Shown piece by piece: positions 7,724 to 15,183 of a stretch of 33,069 nucleotides of DNA. The stretch is from a virus: positions 1 through 33,069 of IMG/VR virus record IMGVR_UViG_3300048591_000988; one strand, written 5' to 3'. The notes under the pieces are model-generated. The model had not been told where the DNA came from. It saw nothing but the letters and a program-made list of their open reading frames with translations, and did no database searches. The position numbers and the translations under genes were made by a program. How positions within the stretch are numbered: position 1 is the stretch's first letter; every line of letters starts with the position of its first letter.

Positions 7724-8332
7724 ATGCCACTGAACACTAGCGACATCATGATCGCCCCGGCGAACATTTGGTATAGCGCGCTGGGGACGGCGCTGCCGGA
7801 TGAAACGTCGGTGGCGTATGGGGCGGCGTGGCCGGCAGGGTGGACAAGCGTGGGGTACACGCTGACGCCGCTGGCGATGGCCTACGGGACAGAAGATTTC
7901 GAGTTGGAAGTTGAGCAGCTTCCCAATGTGGTGAAACGGCAGAAGGAAAGAGAGAATCTGACGCTGGAATGCACGCTGGCAGAGCTGACGGCGATCAACC
8001 TGAAGTTGGCAATGGGGTCAAGCCAGACGGTGGGCACGACGGCGGCGACGGCCAGCCAGCACGCGTATGAAGAGATCAGCATGGGTGGCGAGATTTATCT
8101 GCCGGAGTACCAGGTGGGGTTCGAGGGCTACCTGCTCGACAACTCGAATCGGCAGTTGCCGGTGCGCCTCTTCCTGTGGCGGGTGAACATCGTACTGAAT
8201 GGCAATCTAGAGTTTGCGAAGGCGGCGGCGTCGGGCATTCCGGTGCAGATCAAGGCGCTGGCAGACACGACAAAGCCGGCCGGGCAGCAGTTGCTGCGCT
8301 TCCAGCGGGTGACGGGGTGGAAGACTAGTTAA
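7724..8332 (+). CDS. Major tail protein
   Basis: The protein has about 202 residues from the ATG at 7724, which has GGAGAGTAG just upstream. An in-frame ATG at 7709 is possible but has a poorer site. Features fit siphophage tail-tube proteins: IMIAPANIWYSALG near the N-terminus, WTSVGYTLTPLAM, and a beta-rich centre ending LLRFQRVTGW. Its place before the chaperone pair and tape measure is where the tube gene normally sits. Six-membered rings of this protein would build the flexible tail tube. Confidence 0.82.
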   Translation: MPLNTSDIMIAPANIWYSALGTALPDETSVAYGAAWPAGWTSVGYTLTPLAMAYGTEDFELEVEQLPNVVKRQKERENLTLECTLAELTAINLKLAMGSSQTVGTTAATASQHAYEEISMGGEIYLPEYQVGFEGYLLDNSNRQLPVRLFLWRVNIVLNGNLEFAKAAASGIPVQIKALADTTKPAGQQLLRFQRVTGWKTS

Positions 8333-8367
8333 GTTCGGAGTTCTGAGTTGGGAGTTCTGAGTTGAGA
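8333..8367. repeat. Heptanucleotide tandem array 2
   Basis: Five heptamers in a row: GTTCGGA, GTTCTGA, GTTGGGA, GTTCTGA, GTTGAGA. They fill the gap between major tail protein and chaperone genes and share units with the array at 4381-4436. Confidence 0.85.
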
Positions 8368-8375
8368 GTGTGCAT

Positions 8376-8813
8376 ATGCGTGAGGTGACGGTGACGTTGG
8401 GCGGCACGGCGTATCGGGTGCGGCAGTTGCCGATGCGGGCGGAAGCGGAGTGGCGGCGGGTGCTGCAGGCACGGTTGGCGCCGCTGTTGGGGCTGATCGC
8501 CAATTTCAAGCAGATCGAGTTCAATACGCCGGCGGATTTTGCGGCGTTTCTGCAGGGGCTGGCGCCGCTGTTGTTGGATGCGCCCGATCTGATGTTGGCG
8601 CTGCTCTACGATTACTCGCCCGATCTGCAGGCGCACGCCGATGCGATTGAAGAGAGCGCCTACAGCGATGAAGTGATGGAGGCGCTGAAGGCAGTGATGG
8701 GGCTGGCGTACCCTTTCGCCAGAGACCTGGTCGGGGCGATGCGAGCGGCTGGCCAGGCGGCGATGCAGAGTGGGGCGGCCAAGCCAGCATCGGCGACGAC
8801 CTCGCCGAGTTGA
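8376..8813 (+). CDS. Tail assembly chaperone, first product
   Basis: The protein has about 145 residues from ATG 8376. It begins as a small beta sheet (MREVTVTLGGTAYRVRQLPM) followed by helices, and sits immediately upstream of the tape measure. Position and size fit the gpG-like chaperone that coats the tape measure during tail assembly. Assignment is mostly from position. Its stop overlaps the TTG start of the next ORF. Confidence 0.7.
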   Translation: MREVTVTLGGTAYRVRQLPMRAEAEWRRVLQARLAPLLGLIANFKQIEFNTPADFAAFLQGLAPLLLDAPDLMLALLYDYSPDLQAHADAIEESAYSDEVMEALKAVMGLAYPFARDLVGAMRAAGQAAMQSGAAKPASATTSPS

Positions 8814-8998
8814 CGTTGGCGCTGTGGCCGGAGGCGGCGGCCTGGGCGGATGAGGTGGCGCAGGCGCGGCTGATGGCGGCGTATGTGCGGCGCAAACGCT
8901 TCGAGGCAAAGCTGATGGTGGCGGCGGTGGCGGAAGCGATGGCGCCGGCGACGCACGGGCGGATCAGTGCGACGGAGATGATGAGTAAGTTTCTGTAG
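8810..8998 (+). CDS. Short ORF after the chaperone, possible frameshift extension
   Basis: A 62-residue helical peptide starting at TTG (TTGA overlap with the upstream stop). Its reading frame is open well upstream, and a -1 shift near 8780 would yield a fusion reading through GDDLAELTLALWPEAAAWAD. Long-tailed phages commonly make the second chaperone (gpGT type) this way, but I could not find a convincing slippery heptamer. It lies 26 bp before the tape measure gene. Confidence 0.6.
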   Translation: MTLALWPEAAAWADEVAQARLMAAYVRRKRFEAKLMVAAVAEAMAPATHGRISATEMMSKFL

Positions 8999-9024
8999 TC
9001 CCCAGTTGCCATAGAGAGCAGACG

Positions 9025-10731
9025 ATGGCTGTACGGCTGGCCGATGCAACGGCATATTTGACCACGAACGACGACGGGCTGCGGTCTGGGTTGGACACCG
9101 GGAAGCGGCAGGTCGACGGGTGGGGCAGCGCCATCAACGGGATGTTGATGGGCGCCGGGATGGCGGCGTTCAATGCGATTGCGGGGGTGGCGCAGGGGAC
9201 GGTGGCGTACCTGGGCGACTCGGTGGCGGCGGCGTCCGATTTGAATGAAACAGTGTCGAAGGTGGAGACGCTGTTTGGGTCGTCGAGCGCCGGGATTATG
9301 CAGTGGGCGCAGAACAGTGCGACGGCGATGGGGCTGCCCAAGCAGGCGGCGCTGGATGCCGTGGGCACGATTGGCAACCTGTTTATGCAGCTTGGCGCCA
9401 GCAGCGACGAGGCGGCTGGCGTGGGGCAGAACATGGTGCAATTGAGCGCCGATCTAGCCTCCTTCCACAATGTGGCGGGCGGGTCGGCGGAGGTGCTGGA
9501 TGCGATGAGCGCTGCGTTCCGCGGCGAGTATGATGCGCTGCAGCGGTATATCCCCACGATCAACGGCGCGGCGGTGGAGCAGCAGGCGCTGGCGATGACC
9601 GGCAAGGAAAGCGCCAAAGAGCTGACCAATCTGGAAAAAGCGATGGCGGTGCAGGCGATCATGGCGCGGGATGCGGGCGCGGCGATGGGCGATTTTGCGC
9701 GCACGTCGGGCGGGCTGGCGAATCAGCAGCGCATCCTCGACGCACAGATGGCAGACCTGCAGGCGACGGTGGGGGCGGCGCTGCTGCCGGTGATGGCGAC
9801 GTTGACGACCCTGCTCAATCAGATGGTGCAGGCGGTGCTGCCGCCGTTGACGGCATTCATCACGGATCGGGTGGTGCCGGCGATGGCGGCGATTGGCGAG
9901 GTGATCGACCGAACGGTGGGGCCGATGATCGAGGCGGCAATGGGTTGGTTCGCCGGGCTGGGCACGACGGTGCAGGCGCAGACGAACGGGCCGCTCAATT
10001 TCTTCAATGGGTGGATTGCGCAGAATATGCCGCGCATTCAGCAGATCGTGGAGTCGGTGCTCGGCGCGATTACCGCATTTTGGGAGGAGCACGGCGCGGC
10101 GATCGTCGAGGGCGTACAGCGCTATTTGGGCTGGGTGATGCAGTTCTGGGAGCTGGTGTTCCGCACGATCCTGAACATTGTGCAGGTGGGCTTGCAGGTG
10201 CTGACGGGCGATTTCGAGGGCGCCGGGCAGACGCTGCAGGCGATTGTGCGCGATCTGTGGACATCGCTGAGCCGGATTTTCTCGCAGATGATCGATGCGA
10301 TTGTGGATATGTGGAGCAGCATCGATTGGGGCGGGATCGGGCGGGCGATGATTGAGGGGATCGCCGATGGGCTGCGCAATGCGGCCGGATGGCTGCGCGA
10401 CGCGGCGTGGGATGCGGCGATGGCGGCGCTGGACGCGGCGCGCAATGCGCTGGGCATCCATTCGCCGTCGGCGGTGGCGGCACACGAGATCGGGCAGCCC
10501 TTTGCCGAGGGGATCGGTGTGGGGATGCGTGAGAGTATGGCGGCGCTGGCCGGGGATGTGAATGCCGGGCTGCGCGGGCTGGTGAGCGGGGTGCAGGCGC
10601 CGGCGATGGCCGGGGCGGGCGCGCCGATTTCGATTACGCTCAACATTTCGGGCGCCAGCGATGCGCAGGGCGCATCGCTGGCGGCGCGAGATGGGGTGCT
10701 GGCGGGGTTGCGGGCGGCGGGGTTGAGGTAG
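9025..10731 (+). CDS. Tape measure protein
   Basis: The protein has 568 residues, mostly helical. The N-terminal third contains the tape-measure core pattern: SDLNETVSKVETLFGSSSAG, then ALDAVGTIGNLFMQLGASSD, then LASFHNVAGGSAEVLDAMSA. A hydrophobic middle (about 250-300) is followed by long amphipathic helices and a C-terminal SGASDAQGASLAA tail. The protein sets tail length: at about 0.15 nm per residue a tail near 85 nm is expected. It starts after a GAGAGCAG ribosome binding site and stops four bases before the Dit-like gene. Confidence 0.92.
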   Translation: MAVRLADATAYLTTNDDGLRSGLDTGKRQVDGWGSAINGMLMGAGMAAFNAIAGVAQGTVAYLGDSVAAASDLNETVSKVETLFGSSSAGIMQWAQNSATAMGLPKQAALDAVGTIGNLFMQLGASSDEAAGVGQNMVQLSADLASFHNVAGGSAEVLDAMSAAFRGEYDALQRYIPTINGAAVEQQALAMTGKESAKELTNLEKAMAVQAIMARDAGAAMGDFARTSGGLANQQRILDAQMADLQATVGAALLPVMATLTTLLNQMVQAVLPPLTAFITDRVVPAMAAIGEVIDRTVGPMIEAAMGWFAGLGTTVQAQTNGPLNFFNGWIAQNMPRIQQIVESVLGAITAFWEEHGAAIVEGVQRYLGWVMQFWELVFRTILNIVQVGLQVLTGDFEGAGQTLQAIVRDLWTSLSRIFSQMIDAIVDMWSSIDWGGIGRAMIEGIADGLRNAAGWLRDAAWDAAMAALDAARNALGIHSPSAVAAHEIGQPFAEGIGVGMRESMAALAGDVNAGLRGLVSGVQAPAMAGAGAPISITLNISGASDAQGASLAARDGVLAGLRAAGLR

Positions 10732-10734
10732 GGC

Positions 10735-11598
10735 ATGGCGATTTATCAGATCGACCAGTTTGACGGTGTGGCGCTGCCCACCTATAACCCGGATCAGGAG
10801 TTGGCGCCGGCTCCAGTGGATTCGACGCTGGTGGCTTCGATTGGGGCGTCGTTCGACCGGGCGGGGAGTCGCCGGGAGTGGGCGACGCGGCACGCGCTGA
10901 GTGTGCGCGGGTGGTTCGCAAGCGACGAGACGGTGTATCTGGTCGATCACGCGGGGAATCGAATTGTCGACCATGCGGGGAATCAGATCATTGTGGCGAC
11001 GGCGCTGGGCTGGCTGCGCGGGCAGGTGGAGAATCTGTCCGGGCGCGTCGGGCAGCGCGGGACGCTGTGGCGCAAGCGATGGGACGCCACGAGCGTGCGC
11101 CAGTGGAAGACGGCGCGTCTGCTGCGCGTGAATTTGCCGCACGACTACACACGGCGGCTGTATGTGGTCGAGTGCGAGTGCCAGTTCGAATCGACGATGG
11201 CGGCGTGGCGGGCGGCGACGGCCACCACGACCAGCGGGTCGATTGCCGCGGCGGGCTATGTCGGGCTGACGATCAGCAACGGCGGGCAGGTGCAGGTCGA
11301 TGACGCGGTGATGACGATTACGGCGACCTCGGCGATCTCGTCCGTGCGGGTGGAGTGCCCGGCGGCGGGCATCAGCCTGGCGTGGGCGGGCAGTTTGGGC
11401 GCCGGGGCCAGCCTGGTGATCGACGCTGGCGCCAAGACGGTGCGCGTCAATGGCGTGGATGCCTACAGCGGATTTAGCCGCGTGAGCGGGCACACGGCCG
11501 ACGGCTGGCTGCCGCTGGCGAAGGGGATCACGCCGATGATGGTCTATTTGAGCGCGGCGGGGGCGGTGAGCCTGGCGCACTATAACCAATTCTTGTAG
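10735..11598 (+). CDS. Distal tail (Dit)-like protein
   Basis: The protein has 287 residues and lies directly after the tape measure, the invariant place of Dit. The N-terminus (YQIDQFDGVALPTYNPDQEL) and the central pattern (RLYVVECECQFESTMAAWRA) fit the siphophage Dit/tail-hub family. Residues about 175-287 form a beta-rich galectin-like region. It would form the hexameric hub joining tube and tip. Confidence 0.8.
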   Translation: MAIYQIDQFDGVALPTYNPDQELAPAPVDSTLVASIGASFDRAGSRREWATRHALSVRGWFASDETVYLVDHAGNRIVDHAGNQIIVATALGWLRGQVENLSGRVGQRGTLWRKRWDATSVRQWKTARLLRVNLPHDYTRRLYVVECECQFESTMAAWRAATATTTSGSIAAAGYVGLTISNGGQVQVDDAVMTITATSAISSVRVECPAAGISLAWAGSLGAGASLVIDAGAKTVRVNGVDAYSGFSRVSGHTADGWLPLAKGITPMMVYLSAAGAVSLAHYNQFL

Positions 11599-11606
11599 GG
11601 GGACAC

Positions 11607-11930
11607 ATGACATTCCTAGAACAAGCGGCACGCGCCGAGTCGGGCGATTTTCAGATGCAGGTGAGGCAGGCGGCTGTCACCAGGGCAATCGAGATCATGG
11701 ACACGGCGCCCGACAACACGCCGGAAGCCATCGAGGCCCACCGGCGACGGGCAGCGCTGGCGCGTGAGGTGCTGCTCGACGGCAACCGCATGGCGAGAGC
11801 GTTCAGCCCGGCGGTGTCGGCCAATCCGGGGCTGGTTGAGGCGTTCACGGACAGCGATCTGCAGTACACGCTCAACACGTACTGGGATGCGTTTGCGGGC
11901 ATTACGAAGGCGCCGGTCGAGGCGGCATAG
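11607..11930 (+). CDS. Hypothetical protein between Dit and Tal
   Basis: The protein has 107 residues. I do not recognise its function. It is helical in the first 80 residues, with the C-terminal segment TDSDLQYTLNTYWDAFAGIT resembling a short conserved tail seen in small tail-module proteins. A GGGGGA ribosome binding site precedes the ATG. Its position inside the tail operon suggests a tail or assembly role. Confidence 0.7.
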   Translation: MTFLEQAARAESGDFQMQVRQAAVTRAIEIMDTAPDNTPEAIEAHRRRAALAREVLLDGNRMARAFSPAVSANPGLVEAFTDSDLQYTLNTYWDAFAGITKAPVEAA

Positions 11931-11942
11931 TATCGGCTGGGC

Positions 11943-14330
11943 ATGATGCGCTATTACATCGACATCGAGGATAGCAGCGGGAATCGGCTGGGCAGCGGGC
12001 CGATTACCAGCATGGGCAGATGGCGCTCGACGGCCAAGATGGATCAGGCCGGCGAGTTTGCGTTCTCGATGCCCGCCAGCGACGAACAGGCGGCCATTGT
12101 TGCGGAGACGCGCGTGGCGCGCTGCTATGCGCTGCTGCCGGGCGGCTGGACGGAGATCGGCGCCGGGGTGATCGAGCGCATCGACACGCGCATCGACGAT
12201 GATGGCGCGGTGACGCTGGAGGTGAGCGGGCCGGATTTGCTGCGCGAGCTGACCTATCGCAGCGTGGGCAAATTGGCGATCCAGGCAGGCGGCGGGGCGA
12301 TGACGCACGCGGCGGCAGTGGCGGCGGCGGCGGCCTACGCGCCGAGCGGCTGGACGGTGACGGCGGCAAGCAGCCCGGCCTGTGGCAGCCTGTACGGGCA
12401 ATTCGCCGACGAGTCGGTGCTGGCGGCGCTGGCGGCGATCAATAGCAAAAGCCAGACGCATTTTTACGGCGTGGGTCGTGCGCTGATTTTCGCCTCGGCG
12501 TGGTCGACGTCGGGGGTGCGGGCGGTGCAGGCGCAGGCGCAGGGCGACCTGCCGACGGAGACGGCGGCGATTGTGGCGCTGAGCAAGCAGCGGGATTCGT
12601 GGGATTTGATCACACGGATTGTGCCCTACGGCGCTGGCGACGGCGCGGCGCAGTTGACGCTGGCGGCGACGACGCGGACGGCGCCAGCGGGCTACACGCT
12701 GGACACGGCGGCGAATGTGATCCGCAACGACGCGGCGGAGGCGCTGTATGGTCGCCGTGAGCGCCGCGTGGATTTCAAAGATATTACGCCACTTTCGAGC
12801 ACGACTGCGGATGTGCAGGCGGCGGCGAATATGCTGTGCGATTCGGCGCTGCGCACGCTGGCGTTGTTGTCGGCGCCGGCGGAATTTTACAGCCTGAAGT
12901 TGGCGGAGTGCAGCACGCTGCTGCGACCGCTGCAAACGGTGCGGCTGGTCTACAGCGACCTGGCGCAGCGTTTGGACATCGACGCCGATTTGTACATTTT
13001 GGCGGCGACGGTGGAGGTGGACGCCGACGGGCTGCGCACGACCGATGTGCAGGTGGCGTCGGTGGATCGCTGGCCGGCGAGCGATGCGGCGGCGGTGGTC
13101 GAACAGTTGAGCCAGAGCAAGCTCTACCAGGTGCATCCGCAGCGCAACGGCAACCTGCACACGATCTCCTATACCAAACATGTGGATGAAACGGAGCAGG
13201 CGGAGTTCCGCTTTCGCTTTGACGACGATGTGCTGGCGCTGAGCCGGGTGACGTTCGATTTCACGGTGCTGGCGCTGGAGAGCACTGTCAAAACGGTGGC
13301 GTTGGAGCAGAGCACCGGCGGGACGATTTCGACGAGCTACACGGGCAGCTCTGGCGCCACGAGCAGCAGCAACAGCGGCACGCCATCGGTGGCCGACACC
13401 GGGAATGCCAGCGTTGCGACGACGAGCGGGCAAACGGGCGGCACGACGACCGACAGCGGCGGCAGCGGCAGCACAGGCAGCGGCGGCAGCAGCAGCACCG
13501 ACAGCGGCGGCGGCGGCAGCACGGGGAGCAGCGGCAGCGGCAGCACAGGGAGCGGCGGCAGCGGAACCAGCGGCGGCAGCGGAGAGTTGGAGACGGACGA
13601 GCCGGACGGTACGGACTGGTCTGGCGGGTCGCACCGGCACTCGACGCGCGTCTACGATATTTCTTCACCGAGCGGGGCGCCGGTCTATTTGTACCAGACG
13701 GGCGGGACGTACTATTTTGGTGCGCCGACAGGGGCCGGATCGAAATACATTGCGACCGAGTTCGTTGGCAACCACACCCACGCCATCGACGGGCACACGC
13801 ACACGGTGCCCTCTCACACGCACACGATTGGCGACCACATCCACACGTTGGCTGCGCACAGCCATACGATCCCCAGCCATAGCCACACGATGGCGGCGCA
13901 CAGCCATACGATGGCGGCGCACAGCCACACGCTGAATCAGCACACGCACAATATCAGCCACACACACACGATCAGCCACACGCACGACATCAGCCATACG
14001 CACACGTTTACGCCGGCGGTGACGACGGTGTACGGGATTTTCCGGGATTCTGCGGCCAACACGTTCGGGCTGGCCGATCTGGAGTATTCGGTGGATGGCG
14101 TGACGTGGTACGGGTTTGCGCCGACGGTGAACGGCTACACGAGCTTGGGCGACGGGTGGCATCGGATCGACATCACGGCGTTGGTGATGGCGACGGGGAC
14201 GTTCCTGCCGGTGGCGGCGAACAATTTGCTGCGGGTGCGGCGCAAGGCGACCGGCGCCACCGGGAAGGCGGCGACGATTGACGCCCAGTTGAATATCCGG
14301 TCGATCATCCAGGCGATTGATTATCAGTAG
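11943..14330 (+). CDS. Tail-associated baseplate hub / tip protein with HxH repeats
   Basis: The protein has 795 residues. Residues 1 to about 410 are a Tal/gp37-like baseplate domain (GRWRSTAKMDQAGEFAFSMP, then GAGVIERIDTRIDDDGAVTL). Residues of about 450-550 form a Gly/Ser/Thr linker. Then 13 His-x-His motifs follow, twelve of them in tandem at 6-7 residue spacing (HTHTVPS, HTHTIGD, HSHTMAA and similar). HxH repeats in trimeric phage fibres such as T4 gp37 bind iron, so a metal-stabilised needle is likely here. The C-terminal 110 residues form a compact beta domain that may contact the receptor. The gene lies after the Dit-like gene and one small ORF. Confidence 0.82.
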   Translation: MMRYYIDIEDSSGNRLGSGPITSMGRWRSTAKMDQAGEFAFSMPASDEQAAIVAETRVARCYALLPGGWTEIGAGVIERIDTRIDDDGAVTLEVSGPDLLRELTYRSVGKLAIQAGGGAMTHAAAVAAAAAYAPSGWTVTAASSPACGSLYGQFADESVLAALAAINSKSQTHFYGVGRALIFASAWSTSGVRAVQAQAQGDLPTETAAIVALSKQRDSWDLITRIVPYGAGDGAAQLTLAATTRTAPAGYTLDTAANVIRNDAAEALYGRRERRVDFKDITPLSSTTADVQAAANMLCDSALRTLALLSAPAEFYSLKLAECSTLLRPLQTVRLVYSDLAQRLDIDADLYILAATVEVDADGLRTTDVQVASVDRWPASDAAAVVEQLSQSKLYQVHPQRNGNLHTISYTKHVDETEQAEFRFRFDDDVLALSRVTFDFTVLALESTVKTVALEQSTGGTISTSYTGSSGATSSSNSGTPSVADTGNASVATTSGQTGGTTTDSGGSGSTGSGGSSSTDSGGGGSTGSSGSGSTGSGGSGTSGGSGELETDEPDGTDWSGGSHRHSTRVYDISSPSGAPVYLYQTGGTYYFGAPTGAGSKYIATEFVGNHTHAIDGHTHTVPSHTHTIGDHIHTLAAHSHTIPSHSHTMAAHSHTMAAHSHTLNQHTHNISHTHTISHTHDISHTHTFTPAVTTVYGIFRDSAANTFGLADLEYSVDGVTWYGFAPTVNGYTSLGDGWHRIDITALVMATGTFLPVAANNLLRVRRKATGATGKAATIDAQLNIRSIIQAIDYQ
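13774..14006 (+). repeat. In-frame repeat encoding HxH motifs
   Basis: Imperfect 21-bp units (CACAGCCATACGATGGCGG type) repeat about eight times and are followed by shorter 18-bp units (CACACGCACAATATCAGC type). They encode the His-x-His ladder of the tail-tip protein. Copy number could vary by slippage. Confidence 0.75.
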
Positions 14331-14339
14331 GAGGGAATT

Positions 14340-14555
14340 ATGAGCGAACGAATCGAGATCACGCCGGCGGAGATGGCCGAGGGGCTGCGGCTGCTGCGTG
14401 AGATGAAACACCTGCACGAGCTGATGCACGTGGCCGAGAGCGACTATGAACGGTACATCGGCCATTTGGCGGCAATTCATCGGGTGCCGGCCGGGTATGC
14501 GCTGCACGATTGGGTGACTGGCTTCGAGCCGGTGAAGGAAAACGGCAATGGCTGA
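14340..14555 (+). CDS. Small hypothetical tail-module protein
   Basis: The protein has 71 residues, with a strong AGGAGGG ribosome binding site. It is helical and charged (ITPAEMAEGLRLLREMKHLH). Its 3' end overlaps the next gene by eight bases. No family recognised; position suggests a tail-tip accessory or chaperone. Confidence 0.7.
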   Translation: MSERIEITPAEMAEGLRLLREMKHLHELMHVAESDYERYIGHLAAIHRVPAGYALHDWVTGFEPVKENGNG

Positions 14556-15126
14556 GCAAACAGTTGATGGCCTGGGCGAACTGACCAGCCCGGCGGCGAA
14601 TGATGAGATTGGCATCTGGGATGTGAGCGCCGGCCAGTATATGAAAATCCAGCGTTCGACGCTGGTGGGGGCTACGATCACAGGCGGCGGGACGCTGGCG
14701 TTGGGCGGCTACACGCTGACGGCGCCGGCGACGGGGACGGCGGCGCTGCGCGGCGCCAATAATAATTTTTCAGCACTGCAGACGCACGCTGCTGGCATCG
14801 GCGTCGGGGTGGCCGACAATCTGCTGAGTAGATTTAATCCTGGCGTTGTGCGCCAGGCAGTTGAGTATACTGCGCTGGAGAATAACGCAATCATAAATAT
14901 CAGCCCGATCGACTACGGAGTCGTCGTCCTGTTCAACGCTACCGATGCCACCATCGGCGTTTTTGTGGCGGCAGGTTCGGCGGTGACAGCTTTGGCGACC
15001 AATGCTCTATTTGCGATGGCGCCAGATACCGCAAACAAACTCAACATCTACACGTATAATGGGCGGATCTATTTGCAGAATAAGCGGGGCGTTACGGTGT
15101 CGCTTCAAACGCTGGTGTTGCTGTAA
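14548..15126 (+). CDS. Tail fibre / receptor-binding-like protein
   Basis: The protein has 192 residues. The N-terminus (LGELTSPAANDEIGIWDVSA) is the attachment segment common to tail fibres and spikes of siphophages. The rest is beta-rich and ends VTVSLQTLVLL. Composition is less GC-rich in the second half (14760-15060) than in neighbouring genes, which fits exchange of a host-range gene. It is the last gene of the rightward operon and is followed by a strong terminator. Confidence 0.72.
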   Translation: MAEQTVDGLGELTSPAANDEIGIWDVSAGQYMKIQRSTLVGATITGGGTLALGGYTLTAPATGTAALRGANNNFSALQTHAAGIGVGVADNLLSRFNPGVVRQAVEYTALENNAIINISPIDYGVVVLFNATDATIGVFVAAGSAVTALATNALFAMAPDTANKLNIYTYNGRIYLQNKRGVTVSLQTLVLL

Positions 15127-15130
15127 CGAA

Positions 15131-15171
15131 AACGGCGCCCGTCCTGTGTTAGGATCGGGCGCCGTTGTTTT
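15131..15171. terminator. Bidirectional intrinsic terminator between converging operons
   Basis: A perfect 11-bp stem AACGGCGCCCG/CGGGCGCCGTT (15131-15141 and 15156-15166) is extended by TCCT/AGGA with a GTGTT loop. A T4 tract follows on the + strand and a matching TTTT on the - strand. It separates the late operon from the end of parB. The + strand T tract is the first part of parS-like copy 2. Confidence 0.9.
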
Positions 15172-15182
15172 CCTGGGAAAAC
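15167..15182. promoter_or_regulatory. parS: Candidate parS-like site, copy 2
   Basis: The exact 16-mer GTTTTCCTGGGAAAAC lies between the terminator and the 3' end of parB. The 9 bases after it (ATCAATC onward) are also shared with copy 3, giving a 25-bp match that runs into each gene's stop codon. Confidence 0.6.
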
Positions 15183-15183
15183 A

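Noticed and set aside
9454-13640. Very long leftward open frames (over 600 codons) opposite tape measure and tail genes
   Set aside because: These are mirror frames of GC-rich + strand genes; their proteins are Arg/His/Pro-rich, match nothing and contradict the strong tail module on the other strand.
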